From Dillenia suffruticosa (taxonomy: Eukaryota > Streptophyta > Magnoliopsida > Dilleniales > Dilleniaceae), in contig JAVTVX010000030.1 of the NCBI GenBank assembly GCA_033439265.1, forward strand, positions 8,443,774 to 8,507,773: a stretch of 64,000 nt of DNA, given 5' to 3'. Positions 1 to 12,243 of this stretch are shown here, in pieces (within the stretch, counting starts at the first letter, position 1; each line of letters opens with the position of its first letter). Position numbers and translations under genes: made by a program. Under the pieces are notes generated by a model. That model saw nothing but the letters and a program-made list of their open reading frames with translations. It ran no database searches and had not been told where the DNA came from.

Positions 1-578
1 AATGATAAACTTAAGACTGAAGAAGGCAGGAATTATAGCAGCGAGAAGTGCTGGAGTGGAAATCATGACAGTAATTTACCGATCTGGTGGAAACCATGGC
101 GATGACCACTGTGATACTCCCAGACATGAGGCAGTCAAAGGAGACGAGGTGGCAATAGGAATGTGCAGCAAGCTCCAAAAAAATTTCAATTATTTTTCTT
201 TCTAATTTTCCATTCTTTGCATTTTTTTTGGGTCTCTAGGATTTTGAGAATCTTAGTACAAGTTGTTTAAGGACTTTATTATTAATTTCCTATTTTACAA
301 TATTTGTTTAGGGTTTTCTTTTCTTATTCCCTACTCTAGCATGGATCTATTTAAGCATCTTATTCTCTCGTTGTAAGGCATTCATTCATAATTTAATTAA
401 TAAAATATTGTTCATTCTCTCAACCCTAGTAGGGTTTTTATTTTTTAAGGGCGAGTCCCCTTGTCGGATCTTAGGGTTTGAACCAGTCAAAGCCCACGTC
501 ATTTTCTTGTTGTGTTAGCCAAGTTACAGTAGAAACATATCAACGTGCCACAAATGACAAATAACACCGCTCATTGAG
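1..578. other. no recognisable gene; left edge
   Basis: AT-rich sequence. A 67-codon open frame at 2-205 on the plus strand has no recognisable domain and looks like chance. If the CYP97B gene to the right is complete in the genome, this stretch is part of a long intron or holds its later exons further left. I searched it by eye on the minus strand for P450 I-helix, ExxR and heme-loop sequences and found none. Confidence 0.5.
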
Positions 579-785
579 ATTGTTAGAAATAAAAGAATTA
601 ACATATTAATCTCCATAAGCTTAAACTGTTGGAGAAGTTGGTTGATTCATAGTGGTGTTAGAGCAAGAAGTTCAAGTTCAAACCCTCTTAAGCCCCATTG
701 ACTCAATTTAGTGTTCCATGTGTCCAAAACCCAATTGTAAGTCATCATGGGCCCACATGTGAGGAAGAGTGTTAGAACATAAAAG
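579..785 (+). repeat. dispersed repeat-like segment with a tRNA/primer-site-like core
   Basis: The segment contains GGTGTTAGAGCAAGAAGTTC followed by a caaaccctc stretch. This resembles the decayed TGGTATCAGAGC plus box-B-like phrase common in plant repeats, and it ends near a gtgaggaagagtgttaga phrase. The identification is from general resemblance only, and no boundaries or target duplication could be placed. Confidence 0.25.
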
Positions 786-1450
786 AAAAATACGTTACAT
801 TGTCCATCGGCCAAAGCTTCTGGAGTTGGTTGTGTTATAGTGAGGTGCAACTGTAGCTCATCAAGTTTGAGGATGTGACCAAGTTGAGGAGGTCATCATC
901 ATGTGACGATTATGTTATGACTATGTTAGAGCTGTCACCACCATGAGGATGAGGAGTGCAAGTAGGCTAAGACATAAGAGCCATCACAATGTGATACTGA
1001 GGGGTGCAGCCACAAACTAACCACCAGAAGCAATTAGCGTGTAACCAAGTCATACCATCACCATGTAAGATTTGGTTCAGTGCTAAGAACACAAACCATG
1101 TAGGACCAAAAGAGCAATAAGTGATGGAATTTTTTCTTTCACTCTTAGAATATTGATCTTTAACAGCAAATCAGTTTTCCGCTGAAGAGTAAAGAAATAA
1201 AACTTGAAATGCTTTCATTTTCTTTAGACTTTCAAAGTCCTTTTCTCAACCTTTATACATTCATGTCACCATAGATCCCAACCTTGTGAATTAATTGAGA
1301 GCTTGCAATCGTGTTACAAGTCCATGTTATCTAGCTTGAAACAAAACCATAATAATATGGATACAAAAACAAGTAAGGCAATATGACAAATTTTTAAAAA
1401 CAAAGAAACAATAATCTTAGCTACAACTCTAAAAACTATATAAATATATT

Positions 1451-1618
1451 CATAATGGTAAAAGATAGTTTTAGATAATTTTATTTATAAATAAGCGAAA
1501 TTAGTAATTTATATGTAAAAGTGATAAACATAATCATAATGGTAAAAGATACTCTTAGACAATTTTATTTATGAATAAGTCAAATTAGTAATTTAATATG
1601 TAAAAGTAAGTGATAAGA
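1451..1618 (+). repeat. tandem duplication, about 84-bp unit, two copies
   Basis: Two adjacent units both begin cataatggtaaaagata and both contain attttattta and aattagtaattta phrases. They start at 1451 and 1535. The copies differ at several bases. If the P450 gene continues leftward, the duplication lies in one of its introns. Confidence 0.7.
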
Positions 1619-2056
1619 AGATAAGATAAGCTGGTGAATAACATAATTTTACACGAAGTATCCCCCCATGTATTTGGGAAGTTTCAAGAAAAGAAAAACG
1701 AAAATGCATTCAACCCAGCAAACAGCCATAAGTATCCGCGCTTCCTAGGAGGATATTTTTACAGAAATTTTCTCAGAAGAAAGATGTAGCATATGTTCTC
1801 TGGAAAACTTAAGCTTGTCTATGGTTCAATGCTACAGTGACTTTGCAGTAGCAATATCAGCATGCATGCAATATATAAAGATCTACCATTTATAGGTTTT
1901 TCAGCTGCCTAGGACATATCCCATCTATAAACTGAAGAGAAACCTGGAAAGTGTGTTGCTACCTCTATGCAACACACTAATCTTGTGAATACCTTAGGGT
2001 AGAATTCTAAATGCAGCAACTGATGTAATATTCTTTATGTACTTAGTGCTCCATAC

Positions 2057-5000
2057 CTTAATCACCGGAGACTCTTCTGTGACTGAACCAAAGTCATAAT
2101 TGAAAACGCCAAGCCCTATAATGTCAAGTGCCAAACTTGAAAACTCTGCTTCAAGGTCTAGCTCAATTGACTTTTCTTCACCTGAGTCCTTTGCTTCCAA
2201 AAGATTTTCAAATTTAGAAATTGTTCTTTCAGAACAATCTGTAAAGACCTTCATCATAGCTTCCAAATACAACGCGTGGAACCCAGGAGCAATAACTGCA
2301 ATGAACGCGGTGAAAACAAACATGGCATTGTAAAAATAAATAAATAAATAAATAAACAAATAAAGCTTATAGAAAATAACTCTAAATTTTTTATGCAGAA
2401 AGGAAAAGTAACCTAATTCTTTTATTCATAGACCAATAAAAGCAGAAAACAGCGCATTGTTTTTTGAACAATAGGTTTATCATGTTACCTGGTCAACAGC
2501 TATGTCTAAAATAACAGTAATCTCTATTGAGCAGATGCTTTTGTCAAAAGAAAAATTCAAAACCCTCAAAGGCTCATCTAATTTTCTTATAATATAATAC
2601 AAGGAAAAAGGAAAATAGAGATACCAAATTTCATATCTGTTGAAGCATGACAATAAGGAATTCTAGTACCCCATACAATCGTTTGGATTGAGCATATTCA
2701 TGAAACCAAAAGGAAAAAAATAAAAATAAAAATCTAGGACAGAACAGACGGTTACATGGCCTAACTACAATAAATAATTCAAATGGAGTGGGAAAAAGAT
2801 CCAAACCTTGGTTGAGGTATTTTCACAACAGAAACAGACATCTCAAGCAGTGCATATCTATCGGTAATCCCCAGGATCATCCGGTATATGCAAATAATTC
2901 CTTTTTATTATTAAAAGAAAATCCTAAAATTCATTCTACAATAACACACACTACTCTCTTTCCTGAAATAAACTTCTTTTTTTTTGGATTAAAAACTACA
3001 AAATGATTTTCTTAGTTAAATTGCAATTATAACTAAAGGTTCAAAGATTCTGCACAAACCATGACACATGCTTTCCAAGGGCCGACTTATTCAGGAATTT
3101 GTTTCTTTGAATTCACCGTGCATTTTTCTTTTCTCCACTAATACTCACACACAAATTCTGTTCACTGTTTCCCCCCAGGACTTTACAAAACTGGTCCCAA
3201 GTTACAAAAGCAAATACAGCTCCAAATGTCAAGAAAAGCCTAAACATGCATGAATTTGAAAAATATTTAGTTAGAGAATGTAGCTCCATGAACAGGGGAA
3301 TTAGATTGATATAAGTCCAAGTTATAAGATAATCTAAGAAATGCCCCAAAAAAAAGTAAATGAAAGTAAAAAATTTTATGTCATATTACCTCATCATCTA
3401 TGATTTTAAGACTCAAAACAGTAAGAAAGCAAAAGCTCCAGTGGAAAAAGAAAAGGGGAAATAAAAGAAGAGGACAGCTGCAGAGCAGGGTACTATTCAT
3501 CCGCATCATTGATTGATATAATTAGAAAGTCAATCAACAATAGTATGGTCACAAAGAGTACATCAAGCAGCAGAAAGATATCCCAAGAAAGCCCAATTTC
3601 AGCCAATGACAAAAAACCCCTACCAAATTAATGAAGATGGAGACATATGTAATGCCACCTTGGGGCACAACATATTTGATGTAAGGCCATTTAAGTCTCT
3701 GTTATTCTATATTAACTCAAGTATTCTTTGGAGCCAAAAGGAAGTGAATTCAGTTTAAGCTAGATGATTGAGATATGTTTTTTAAAACTCAAACTACAGG
3801 CAATCATATATCAAATAATTATAGCTTGATATTTTAGTGCCCATTTAGGATTTTCATTGAGCTCCACTTTATGAACTATGTAGTCAGAAAAGGTAATGTT
3901 AAAAATATGTATACCATATTCAACAACATTGCCCTCTTACAAATACCATTGCTACATCATAGACAAAGTTATATCAATTAAATTCCCCAAGAGACCTTGT
4001 TTTTCTGTCGTTAACTAAGGTCAAAAGATGTGACAAAATTTTATGCACAGAATCGCCATTTTCTTACCTCTTCTTCTCTGCTTCCAGGTGTCAAGGTCAG
4101 CAGGTATAAGCCCTTTCCCCATGATTGGTTCAAGGATATCAGCAAGAACTCCCTAATTATAAGTATGACAAGTTTAGTACAAAAGATACAAAGTGGAGGG
4201 AAGGTTTTCAGATAAGATGGTAAAGCAACAAATACATATATTGAGTAACACGTATATCTAGATCTGCCACTATGCATATTCCACACATGGTTGCAATAGA
4301 AAATTCCATTTCAATAAATTTGTAATCTTAACAGGCTTCTCTTTGAAATCTGCACACTAATAAGGACTAACAATGAATGGGTTCATGACAAATTATTGTT
4401 TCATCATAAGCAAAAAGGCAATAAAAAGCTAGAAACATAACAAAAACAGTGGAATGTAAGACCAGGGGAAACAAGAGAAAAGGTTGAAGTACACTGCCAT
4501 ACCACCCGGCTTTTATGATTTGTTCTCATTTATTGATGCAGTCCAGCTGATTTATAATGTTCCTGGTTAAATATCATAAAAGAAAACAGCTAATAGGTGA
4601 ACCTTAGTGTTTTCTTTCTTACCTTTTTCAAATTAAGATGACTTTTGTCTTCCTTTCAATGTTTTCTTTAGTAGCAACCAATTTTATGATAGAGTATTTC
4701 TAATTAATTATTATATCAAATGCACTTTATCTGTTATCAGTACAAAATATATTCTTGCTTTTGAAGTTATTTCTAAGAAGACAAAATTCAACCTGTTCAA
4801 ACTCAATGCTTAGCAACTTAAAAAACAAAACAAAACAAAAAACCAAAACAAAATGAAACGAAAAAGAAAAAGGAAAAAAAAAAAAACACGAGTTCTACAT
4901 CATTGGCTAGTGGTTCAACTGCTGAAGGGAAGCTGATAGAAGCAAGATCTTCTAGATAATTGACACATCCCAAACTTGACCCTTGAGTGGTACGAGCACA

Positions 5001-6196
5001 TGCCCCGGACCTTGAGATCTTTATAAGTGTACATTGCTTAAAATTGTCATAATGTTCAGCCAACCCACTTGGATACTACATCTTCTAAGCATCTTTGTAC
5101 ATTGACATCAGCTCTTTTCATTTCATATTCTAAAGTCATCTGTTGATGAGGTTCCGAAAATCTTCGCACTTATGTTAGGCATAGACATAGAGTCCAATGA
5201 TTCTTTTATTAATTGGTTTTATTAGTTTTATTATTTTAATCATTGAGCTATGTTATACTTTTTTAGAAACTTTTAATTTGGTCTATGATTATTTGAGAGC
5301 AATTAAGATTTCGGTTTTTTCTTTTCTCTTTAAAAAAAAAATTGTCTTCACATTATAATAGGGGAAAACTATAAAAGGGTAGAGTCCTAATTGCAAGATG
5401 TATTTTTATTTGGAAGAATACAATTGAATTTCCCAAAAGTTCTCTCACACAATCCGTCTCTCTTGCCCTCCTCTCTCTCTCTTCTTCTCATCTTCTACTC
5501 TTCTTCCACTTCTTATCTTCTTTCCTACCATCAACCATACCCATCTGTAGTCACTAGCTAGATCCAAGACCGAGTCAGAGTAACCTCTTAAAGTAAGAAG
5601 ACTATGACTTTCAGAAAATCAGGCATCCGTCCATCTAAAAGCCATGGATTTCTCTTTTTTCTTTAGGATGGGAGGGAGAGCCAAGGGGATGGAGAGCAGG
5701 GGAGAGGGAAGCACATCCCAAGAATGTACCCTCAAGAAATTTCACTTGGAACTAGCACAAATCTCTGTCATGATATTGCCATCAAATGAGCTGAGCACCT
5801 TGTATTTATGAGTCCGTAACATCACACAGAGAATAAAGCATTATCTCAAGTTAAAATATTAAAAATCGATAGAATCACATAAGCATAACCACTTTAACTA
5901 TGTACAATAATTGGCCAATAAGAGGAATGTGTTTGCAGTTTCTTTTACTTAAATGATAAGGAAATTATTCCACTTCCATCAAGTGTTGCTGGAAGAAATA
6001 TGCAAATTCTTGAATGGATTTTAAGAAGCTATGCTAATATGTACACACTATTTAACACAAACTAAGGCATGGTAATTGTTAATAAATTCAGAAAGAAAAA
6101 TTTCTATGTTCACCTAAGCTTTCAGAATCTCAGTTCCACTCTTTAAAAAGGAATCACCTATGGCACTTAACAGGATCAATACAAATGATTTGTAAC

Positions 6197-6232
<36 letters not shown>

Positions 6233-7943
6233 AGTTTTAAAGCTACCTTTCTGGAGGTTCATATCATGTGTTTCAAGAATTCTATTTCATGGGAGATGTC
6301 GAACATTGTTTTTTGATTTCTTTCGCTTTATATAAGAATATCTGGGATAAGCATGCCTAATTTGCTTATGACAAAATTCAGGGGTTTTAGAGGGTAGAAA
6401 AAAACTTCCTCACTTTGGAGTAAGCTCATTTGGCTATTTTTTTTTTTTTTTTGGGTTCATTTCTTAGGAGTGGAATTCCAGGATTTTTAGAACCGAGAGC
6501 ATTGTACTTCTCTTCTTTAGGAAAATTACCTTTTATACTTCTCTTTAGGATCATCCTCACATGCCTATAGGGACTACAATTTAGAAAAAGTTGAAGAGGG
6601 ATTCGGGAGTAGTTCTCTACTAGTTCCTACTCCTTGTTTTCTCTTGCTTCTGAGGAATTCTCACCATTAGAGCTCTATTTTCAAATACATGTGGAAAAAA
6701 ATAAGAAACGGAATCACCAATTGCAATTATCATTAGCTTAACCCTATGGCTGGCCAAAACATTAGAATGTCAGTGCTCTATCCAAAAATGGGAACTGTTA
6801 GTTTAAATCTGACATGACCCCATAAGGACATTTTTGAGTTAGTACATCATATTCATTTTATAATAATAATTCAAACTTGTTTTACTTCTAGAGAAACTAT
6901 CAATCAAAAATCTCAATTATCTCTTTTTTTCCCTTTTAGTGGGGAGGGGTGGCACTTTTTGCATTACACATCGCCTTAAGAGTTCTCTAAGGCATTACTG
7001 AAAACCTTAGAGATGGGGAAAGCATCACCGCCTTGCCACCTACATTGTGTAAGATATGCACCATGCCATCTTTGTCATCTAGTCACTTGGTATGCATCTA
7101 CCCGTTGGTATAAGAAACATTGAATAGATTATCAAAACTTAGTAGGATCATAAATCCTTCACTTTTTGGGATATTAATCATAAGGCTCAAGACAATGAAA
7201 ATTGAAAATTCTACTTGCAGGTCACATGAGAATCGGGGCTTAAGGCATATTCCAAAGTCAGATCAGATGATGTGCTAATATTTTAGAAGTACTCAAAAAG
7301 CTTTAGATATATAATTAGAAAAAGTTGATGCCAAAAAAGCATTAAAGATTGGACCTTGTCATAAGAGAAGGCATTTTCTCGCAGAATATGTCGGGCAACA
7401 ATTGGGTCTGAGACAACAACAAATGCCTTTGGGCCAAAAGCAAGTTTATAAACAGAACCATGCTGCCACAATGAACCATAAGAACACATATTAATGATGT
7501 ACACACCATAATGCACCCCCCCCAAAGAAAAAGAACCATTTCATGAGCATTAGGCAGAATTTCACTAAATTAAAGTACCTCCAGAAACCAATCATAAAGG
7601 GAAAAGAAAAGGGGTTTGTCAAAAAGATCAGAAATAGCGCCTTCAGCTACGGGCATAGATCCCATAGTTCCACCACTCAGTAGATTTGTCAAGAGGTTGC
7701 TTGCGTTGTCCAGAAAATTCCTTTTGGCTTTTGATTCGCTTTTGTTTGTACTCGTTGATTGGCATCTACATTATGACATTACGATAGATTTTATCGTAAC
7801 TCTCATTTTACAAAGAACGAGAATTCAAAATCAGTAAGAATTGAAAGGGGAACAAGCCATCTAGTTCTCATGCATCCAAGTGTATGCGTCAATCTTAACT
7901 CATTCAGATGGCAGCCTCGTATACCAACTTTTAGCACACGAGA

Positions 7944-7981
<38 letters not shown>

Positions 7982-8115
7982 TACCTAATGAGAGACCCTT
8001 TTGGATGAATAGTTATGTTGTTGAATCTTGTGGAAAAACATGGGAAAGAGAAGGGACTCAGATGACCACAACTCCCAGGAACCACCGCTGGCGAGGGGAG
8101 TGGGCAAGTAGCCAT
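2057..8115 (-). CDS. CYP97B: cytochrome P450, CYP97B-type, 5' part (exons 1-5 of a longer gene)
   Basis: Five exons join in phase on the minus strand: 8115-7985, 7765-7579, 7462-7355, 4152-4068 and 2295-2057, giving about 250 residues. Every junction is GT/AG. The ATG at 8115 is used because the in-frame codon upstream is GTG. Exon 1 ([12 protein letters not shown] onward) is rich in Ser, Pro and Thr with few acidic residues, fitting a plastid transit peptide. Later blocks are characteristic of CYP97B: LYDWFLE then [47 protein letters not shown], and [23 protein letters not shown]97 enzymes hydroxylate carotenoids in plastids; the exact CYP97B substrate is less settled. Family members have about 580 residues. 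The I-helix, ExxR and heme-Cys region are missing here, so the gene either continues past the left edge through a long intron or is truncated. No frameshift or stop is seen in the five exons. Confidence 0.88.
2296..4067 (-). other. intron 4 of the CYP97B gene
   Basis: This 1.77-kb intron runs from donor GTAAGA to acceptor TTGCAG. It is AT-rich, with an AAAT-type simple repeat near 2335-2360. I see no gene inside it; the open frames on either strand lack domains. Confidence 0.75.
4153..7354 (-). other. intron 3 of the CYP97B gene, 3.2 kb
   Basis: The intron lies between exons 3 and 4. It is AT-rich, with a pyrimidine-rich tract near 5455-5530 and a (TA)n repeat at 6201-6228. The stretch at about 5140-5590 could be an old insertion, since it is unlike its surroundings, but no terminal repeats were found. 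No coding sequence is recognised. Confidence 0.7.
6201..6228. repeat. (TA)n microsatellite
   Basis: A simple alternating TA tract of about 14 units inside intron 3 of the CYP97B gene. Confidence 0.95.
7940..7979. repeat. (GA)n microsatellite next to exon 1 donor
   Basis: About 19 GA units (CT on the gene strand) start within a few bases of the exon 1 donor of the P450 gene. On the transcript this is a CU-rich tract at the start of intron 1. Confidence 0.95.
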
Positions 8116-9407
8116 TAGCCAGAAAGAGACAAAAACTACAGCCACCCTCCGTATCTATGTAATATAAACCCAGCCTCCCTTCTTTCCCTCTCCTCTCTTG
8201 CTTACTTTTGAGTGACCCTCGCACTGAGATATTACGTTCTGGATTGGGTTCGGAAACTCCACTTCCAACCTTTACCCTTATTTTACTTTATTTTATTTCT
8301 TCCATTATTTAACTGAAACAATTTTTTTATAAAAAACCATATTTTTAGAGAACTTTAAATTACAATTACATTAATAATTTCATAATTAAAAATAGCATTA
8401 AGACAATTTTATATATAATAAAAATAAGTATTAAAATAGTTTTTTTAATTATCAGATATAAATAATTTATAAAAAATTATTTTATTTTTTTAATCATGAC
8501 CGTACGCCAACGAATTCAAATTTTAGACCGAAACTTTTTGGGACAATATGCACAGAAACGAGAGGGTGCCAAACACCTGTACCGCTACTGGGGCTTTAGA
8601 AAGCCTTCAAACGCTGCCTTGCCACCTGTACCGCAACTGAGGTTTTCAAATCCCCAACCCCACTTCTCTTCGACTAGTGGCAGTAAAATAGCTCATACTG
8701 GATTATATATGAGTGCCCACTTATTTTTTTTTATTATTTTTTTAAGGCTTGCAGAATTCGCTCTTATTTTTTTTGTGGGGGGAGGGGGGGTGGGGGAATG
8801 AAAAATCATAGGGATAATGACAATTGACAATCTTTTACCTATTTTTTTAACTTCATTAATTTATTTTAATTTTTCTGATCGAGTTTGATCTTAGTTATAA
8901 TTCTAATCCTATTAATAAAAAATAAATAAATTATATATTTTATCGTTAAATAATTCACATAATATAATATAACTGTTATTTATAAGTTTTAATGATCCAA
9001 TTAATTTTGAAAATTTAGATAGTTAATTTTTTTTAGACACTTAGAATTTTAATTTAGACATAGAATTTTGATATAATTCTACTAATTTGGAATGAAAATA
9101 TTAATATAAGAAATTCTCATTATTTTTATACAAATTAGAATCTCTCTTGATTGGCGTAAATGCTTTCTCTTTTATATATTTTTTTTCTTTTCTCTTTTTT
9201 TCTTGTCTTCTACTTTTACTTAGTATATGCATATGTCATTTATTAATATATCAATCATTTAGATAAAATTTCAACATTTTAATGGTTCTTTCATCTCTTT
9301 AAAAATTGTAAAAAAAAAATCATACTATTAATATATCAATAAATATAAAAGGAGAGGGAACCATTCATATGGATTGTCGTAAAATAAAATTTATGTAATT
9401 ATGACAC
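8116..9407. other. 5' flank of the CYP97B gene, AT-rich
   Basis: This is the expected promoter side of the minus-strand P450 gene. A weak TATA-like TTTATATT lies at about 8160-8168 on the minus strand, rather close to the ATG. The plus-strand open frame at 8496-8801 has no domain. No other gene is seen. Confidence 0.5.
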
Positions 9408-9478
9408 GATTTTTATGGATTGCATAATTTTCATACCATGAATCAATTAATTAATCATGGTAAAATTATGTAAAAATC
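9408..9478. repeat. imperfect palindrome (hairpin-forming inverted repeat)
   Basis: The arm GATTTTTA...CATAATTTT...ACCATGA is mirrored by TCATGGTAAAATTATGTAAAAATC around an AATTAATT centre near 9448. The left arm has a 7-bp interruption. It could be a decayed small inverted-repeat transposon or a simple palindrome; no clear target duplication was found. Confidence 0.55.
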
Positions 9479-10612
9479 ACAAATTTTGTGAAATTTTTTT
9501 CAAATTTTGTAGTAATTTATAAAACTTTACCTAATGGAATTAGTCTTGAATTTCAAAAATTTTTATTATTCTTAAAGATTATTATATTTCAGGATAAAAA
9601 TAAAATTAGAACTTAAATTTACAATTTCTGCGAAATTTATTTTTTCATGAAGTGTTTTTATTTGATTTTGGAATGGCATAAGTTTTTCCTCCGTTTATAG
9701 TTGTTCTTTGATTTTTTTTTTGTTTACTGTTTTGTATATAAAAAATGAATTGTGAATTATTCAGATATTTTTATTGGACAAAAATACTCATGTATTCGTT
9801 TAGTGTAATCAAAATACCATTTTTTATGGAGAGAGAGAGAGAGAGAGAATAAGGAGAAAAATCTAGAAATCTGCGTTGGGAAAGAGGCGGGAGAGTGAGA
9901 GAAAGAAAAGAGAGAGACCAATTTAAGTGAAAGAGTATTTCGGTCATATCACCTAATCACCTGGGTAATCCTTTTCTTTTTTTTTTTTTAATATAAGAAG
10001 TTACAATTTAAAATATAAATCAAGGCATTGAGGAACAAACTTTATCCCATCCATAATAGAAATTCATTTTTCCTCACGTTTCAGCAAAAGGTCATTAATA
10101 TTTTTCTTTCTCTACAACTTTTAATCTAAATGTTGGCAAAAGTACATTAGGGTAATATATTAGACCAAAAACGTCATCACAAAACAATGGCGTGAAAAAA
10201 ATGAGGAATGACGGAAAATTTTTTTTTACCTTTTCACCAGAGAAAACGTTAGCACGGCTCAAAGCTTTGTCGACGTTTCTTCATCAAACATCGATAAAAA
10301 GTAGAAAGAGACAGTAAACCAAAAAAAAAAAAAAAAAAGTAAGAGACACTTAAGAGGGGAAAAGAAAAACACGACATTTTGGTATGAAAACGTTATGCTT
10401 TCTCTGTGCAGTGGTAACATTTTTTGGTAAAAATATTAGCATCCTCTTTTGACGAGACAACATTGGATAAATGTCGGCAAGTTAGTTATAATCCTAACAT
10501 CTTTTCTTTTATCTTATTTTATTTTTCTACTTTCCTCCATTGCAGCCACCGTTCTAATTTTCACCAGGTGCTGGCTCGGGCGGACGAGAGCTTATTTTTT
10601 TTGTCATTGCTA
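9479..10612. other. AT-rich intergenic sequence
   Basis: No gene recognised. It holds a (GA)n tract at about 9828-9848, poly-T near 9970 and poly-A near 10321-10338. Confidence 0.6.
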
Positions 10613-10848
10613 ATTTAGCGACGAATTTTAGATTTTCGTCATTATCGTCATCAAATTTGCGACGAAAAATTATCTATTACTAAATTTAGCGACGGATTTC
10701 TAATTTTCGTCGTTAAATTTTTACGACATGTTATTAGCGACGAAAAATTTTTCGTCGCTAACTCCGTTGCTAACGTTTTTAACGACAAATTTTTATTAAA
10801 TTTTTGTCGCTAAATTTATGATTAAAAACTTGTTTTTTTATAGTGTAC
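10613..10848. mobile_element. terminal fragment of a CACTA-type transposon
   Basis: The plus strand ends in TTTTTTTATAGTG at 10848, the complement of a CACTA(T)AAAAAAA terminus. Inside are repeated subterminal motifs of the form TTAGCGACGAAAA and TTTTCGTCGCTAA. The last 150 bp closely match the right end of the 47.4-49.7 kb CACTA element, so they belong to one family. No matching left terminus was found, so the fragment appears truncated or its other end is too diverged to see. Confidence 0.7.
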
Positions 10849-11569
10849 ATCTTCCCTCTCTTTCTTCATCGGAGGTTTTCTTCTCTCTCTCTTCCTCCAT
10901 TTTCTATGAATTTGGTTGGCTAATGATATTGTTAGTATATTAGAAAATGAATTTTGGTATTGAAACATGATTTTATGTCAATTAGTAGAACAAAATTTTT
11001 AAAAAATTAGGACAAAATTAAGACATGTTAGAGTAAAATTAAAGCAACATTAGGTCACAATTAGGACAAAATTAACTTTTCTGATAGTAAAATTATAATT
11101 ATATAGAATTAGGGTTAATTTTGATTGACTCATTTTTTGTTACTCATATGTTGATATTTTGATTTGAAGGTTATTGTGATTTGAAATGGTTGTATATATG
11201 TTTCTCGATTTTCTATGTTTGGCATGTATCTTTTTTTAAAAAGTTTAATCATATATATTTATATATATTTTTGGAATGCATATATCTTTCATCAATTACA
11301 AAATCCAATTTTAATTTTGTAACTTTTTGTGGGTTTATCTTTTTTCATTATTTCAAATTTGAATTTTGAACCCCACGTGCACCCCTAATTAGTAGTATCA
11401 TTCATAACATAATATATAAAACGTACGTACAAATATATATGTTTGGTTACTCATGTGTTTATTGAATTTCTATTTTTGGCATGCATATGAAATTATGGGG
11501 TCTCTTTGTTTTTACCAATATATTTTGTATAAAAATGTTTATTTATTTTAAATCATTTTTCGTCTCAAG
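10849..11569. other. AT-rich spacer, no gene recognised
   Basis: The sequence lies between the CACTA end and the TNP2 remnant. A 62-codon open frame at 11181-11369 is a low-complexity aromatic-rich translation and is not supported as a gene. Confidence 0.6.
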
Positions 11570-12243
11570 CAGATCCCATGTTCTTGTATACGGTATTGTA
11601 ATGTTTGTTGGCAATCCTATGAAAAAGTAAATGAACATTTGATATACAATGGTGTTATGAGATTATACGTTTGTTGGTTATTTTATAGAGATCTCTTCTT
11701 TCAAGTTTTGCATTTTCGTTGTTTAGTGTCTCACAACCCTAACCACATTCTTCAGAAACCCAATATCAAAGCATTGGGTATAGAGATATACAAGGGTTAT
11801 TAACATGTATTTGTAACTCATGATAATGAAATTACTGACAAGTCATTAGAACTAGAGAATGTAGATATATCAAATCAGTATACTGTTAACACAGTTCATG
11901 ATACAGGTAAGCCGAATATGAATAATCTAATATTCGTGAAATTGTTTAAAGATACAAGTAAACAACTCTACCCTGATTGCTCAGAGGCTTCTAAACTATT
12001 CTTTGCTGCTATTTTGTACCACTTTAAGTACATGCATGAGTGGAGTGTTGAGTCATTTACCAACCTTTTGGGATTCTTGAGTATTTTCTTTTCTCATGCA
12101 GATATTCCTAGGTTATCTCTTAAATTTGAGAAGTTTATTAAGATTTTAGGTTTTGATAATAAAAAGACACATATATGTTTGAATTAATGATGTTGTATTG
12201 GGGTGATAGTAAATATCAAAGTCGTTGCCCTGTTTATGAATAA
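11570..12243 (+). pseudogene. decayed TNP2-type CACTA (En/Spm) transposase, N-terminal part
   Basis: Reading from 11570 gives a transposase-associated domain-like stretch (IPCSCIRYCNVCW, then NEHLIYNGVMRLYVCW) with cysteines in the expected spacing. After a non-conserved gap, 11918-12186 gives FVKLFKDTSKQLYPDCSE, then KYMHEWSVESFTNLL and IKILGFDNKK, typical of the TNP2 N-terminal region. After one frameshift the LYWGDSKYQSRCPVY motif follows at about 12190-12240, ending in a stop. The catalytic part of the transposase is absent. The family cuts and pastes CACTA elements. It lies beside a CACTA terminus, but that terminus points the wrong way to be this gene's own left end. It is a non-functional remnant. 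Confidence 0.65.

Noticed and set aside
1895-1920. Possible next P450 exon (minus-strand CPRQLKN resembling VPRQRKF)
   Set aside because: The flanking codons do not continue the family sequence, and the expected preceding block is missing. A seven-residue match is likely chance.
8116-8145. Longer start for the P450, ten codons upstream
   Set aside because: The in-frame codon is GTG, not ATG. Nuclear plant genes start at ATG, and the ATG at 8115 gives a sensible transit peptide.
8496-8801. 101-codon plus-strand open frame
   Set aside because: No domain. The C-terminal half is poly-T/G-derived Phe/Ile/Gly, and it sits in the opposite-strand P450 promoter region.
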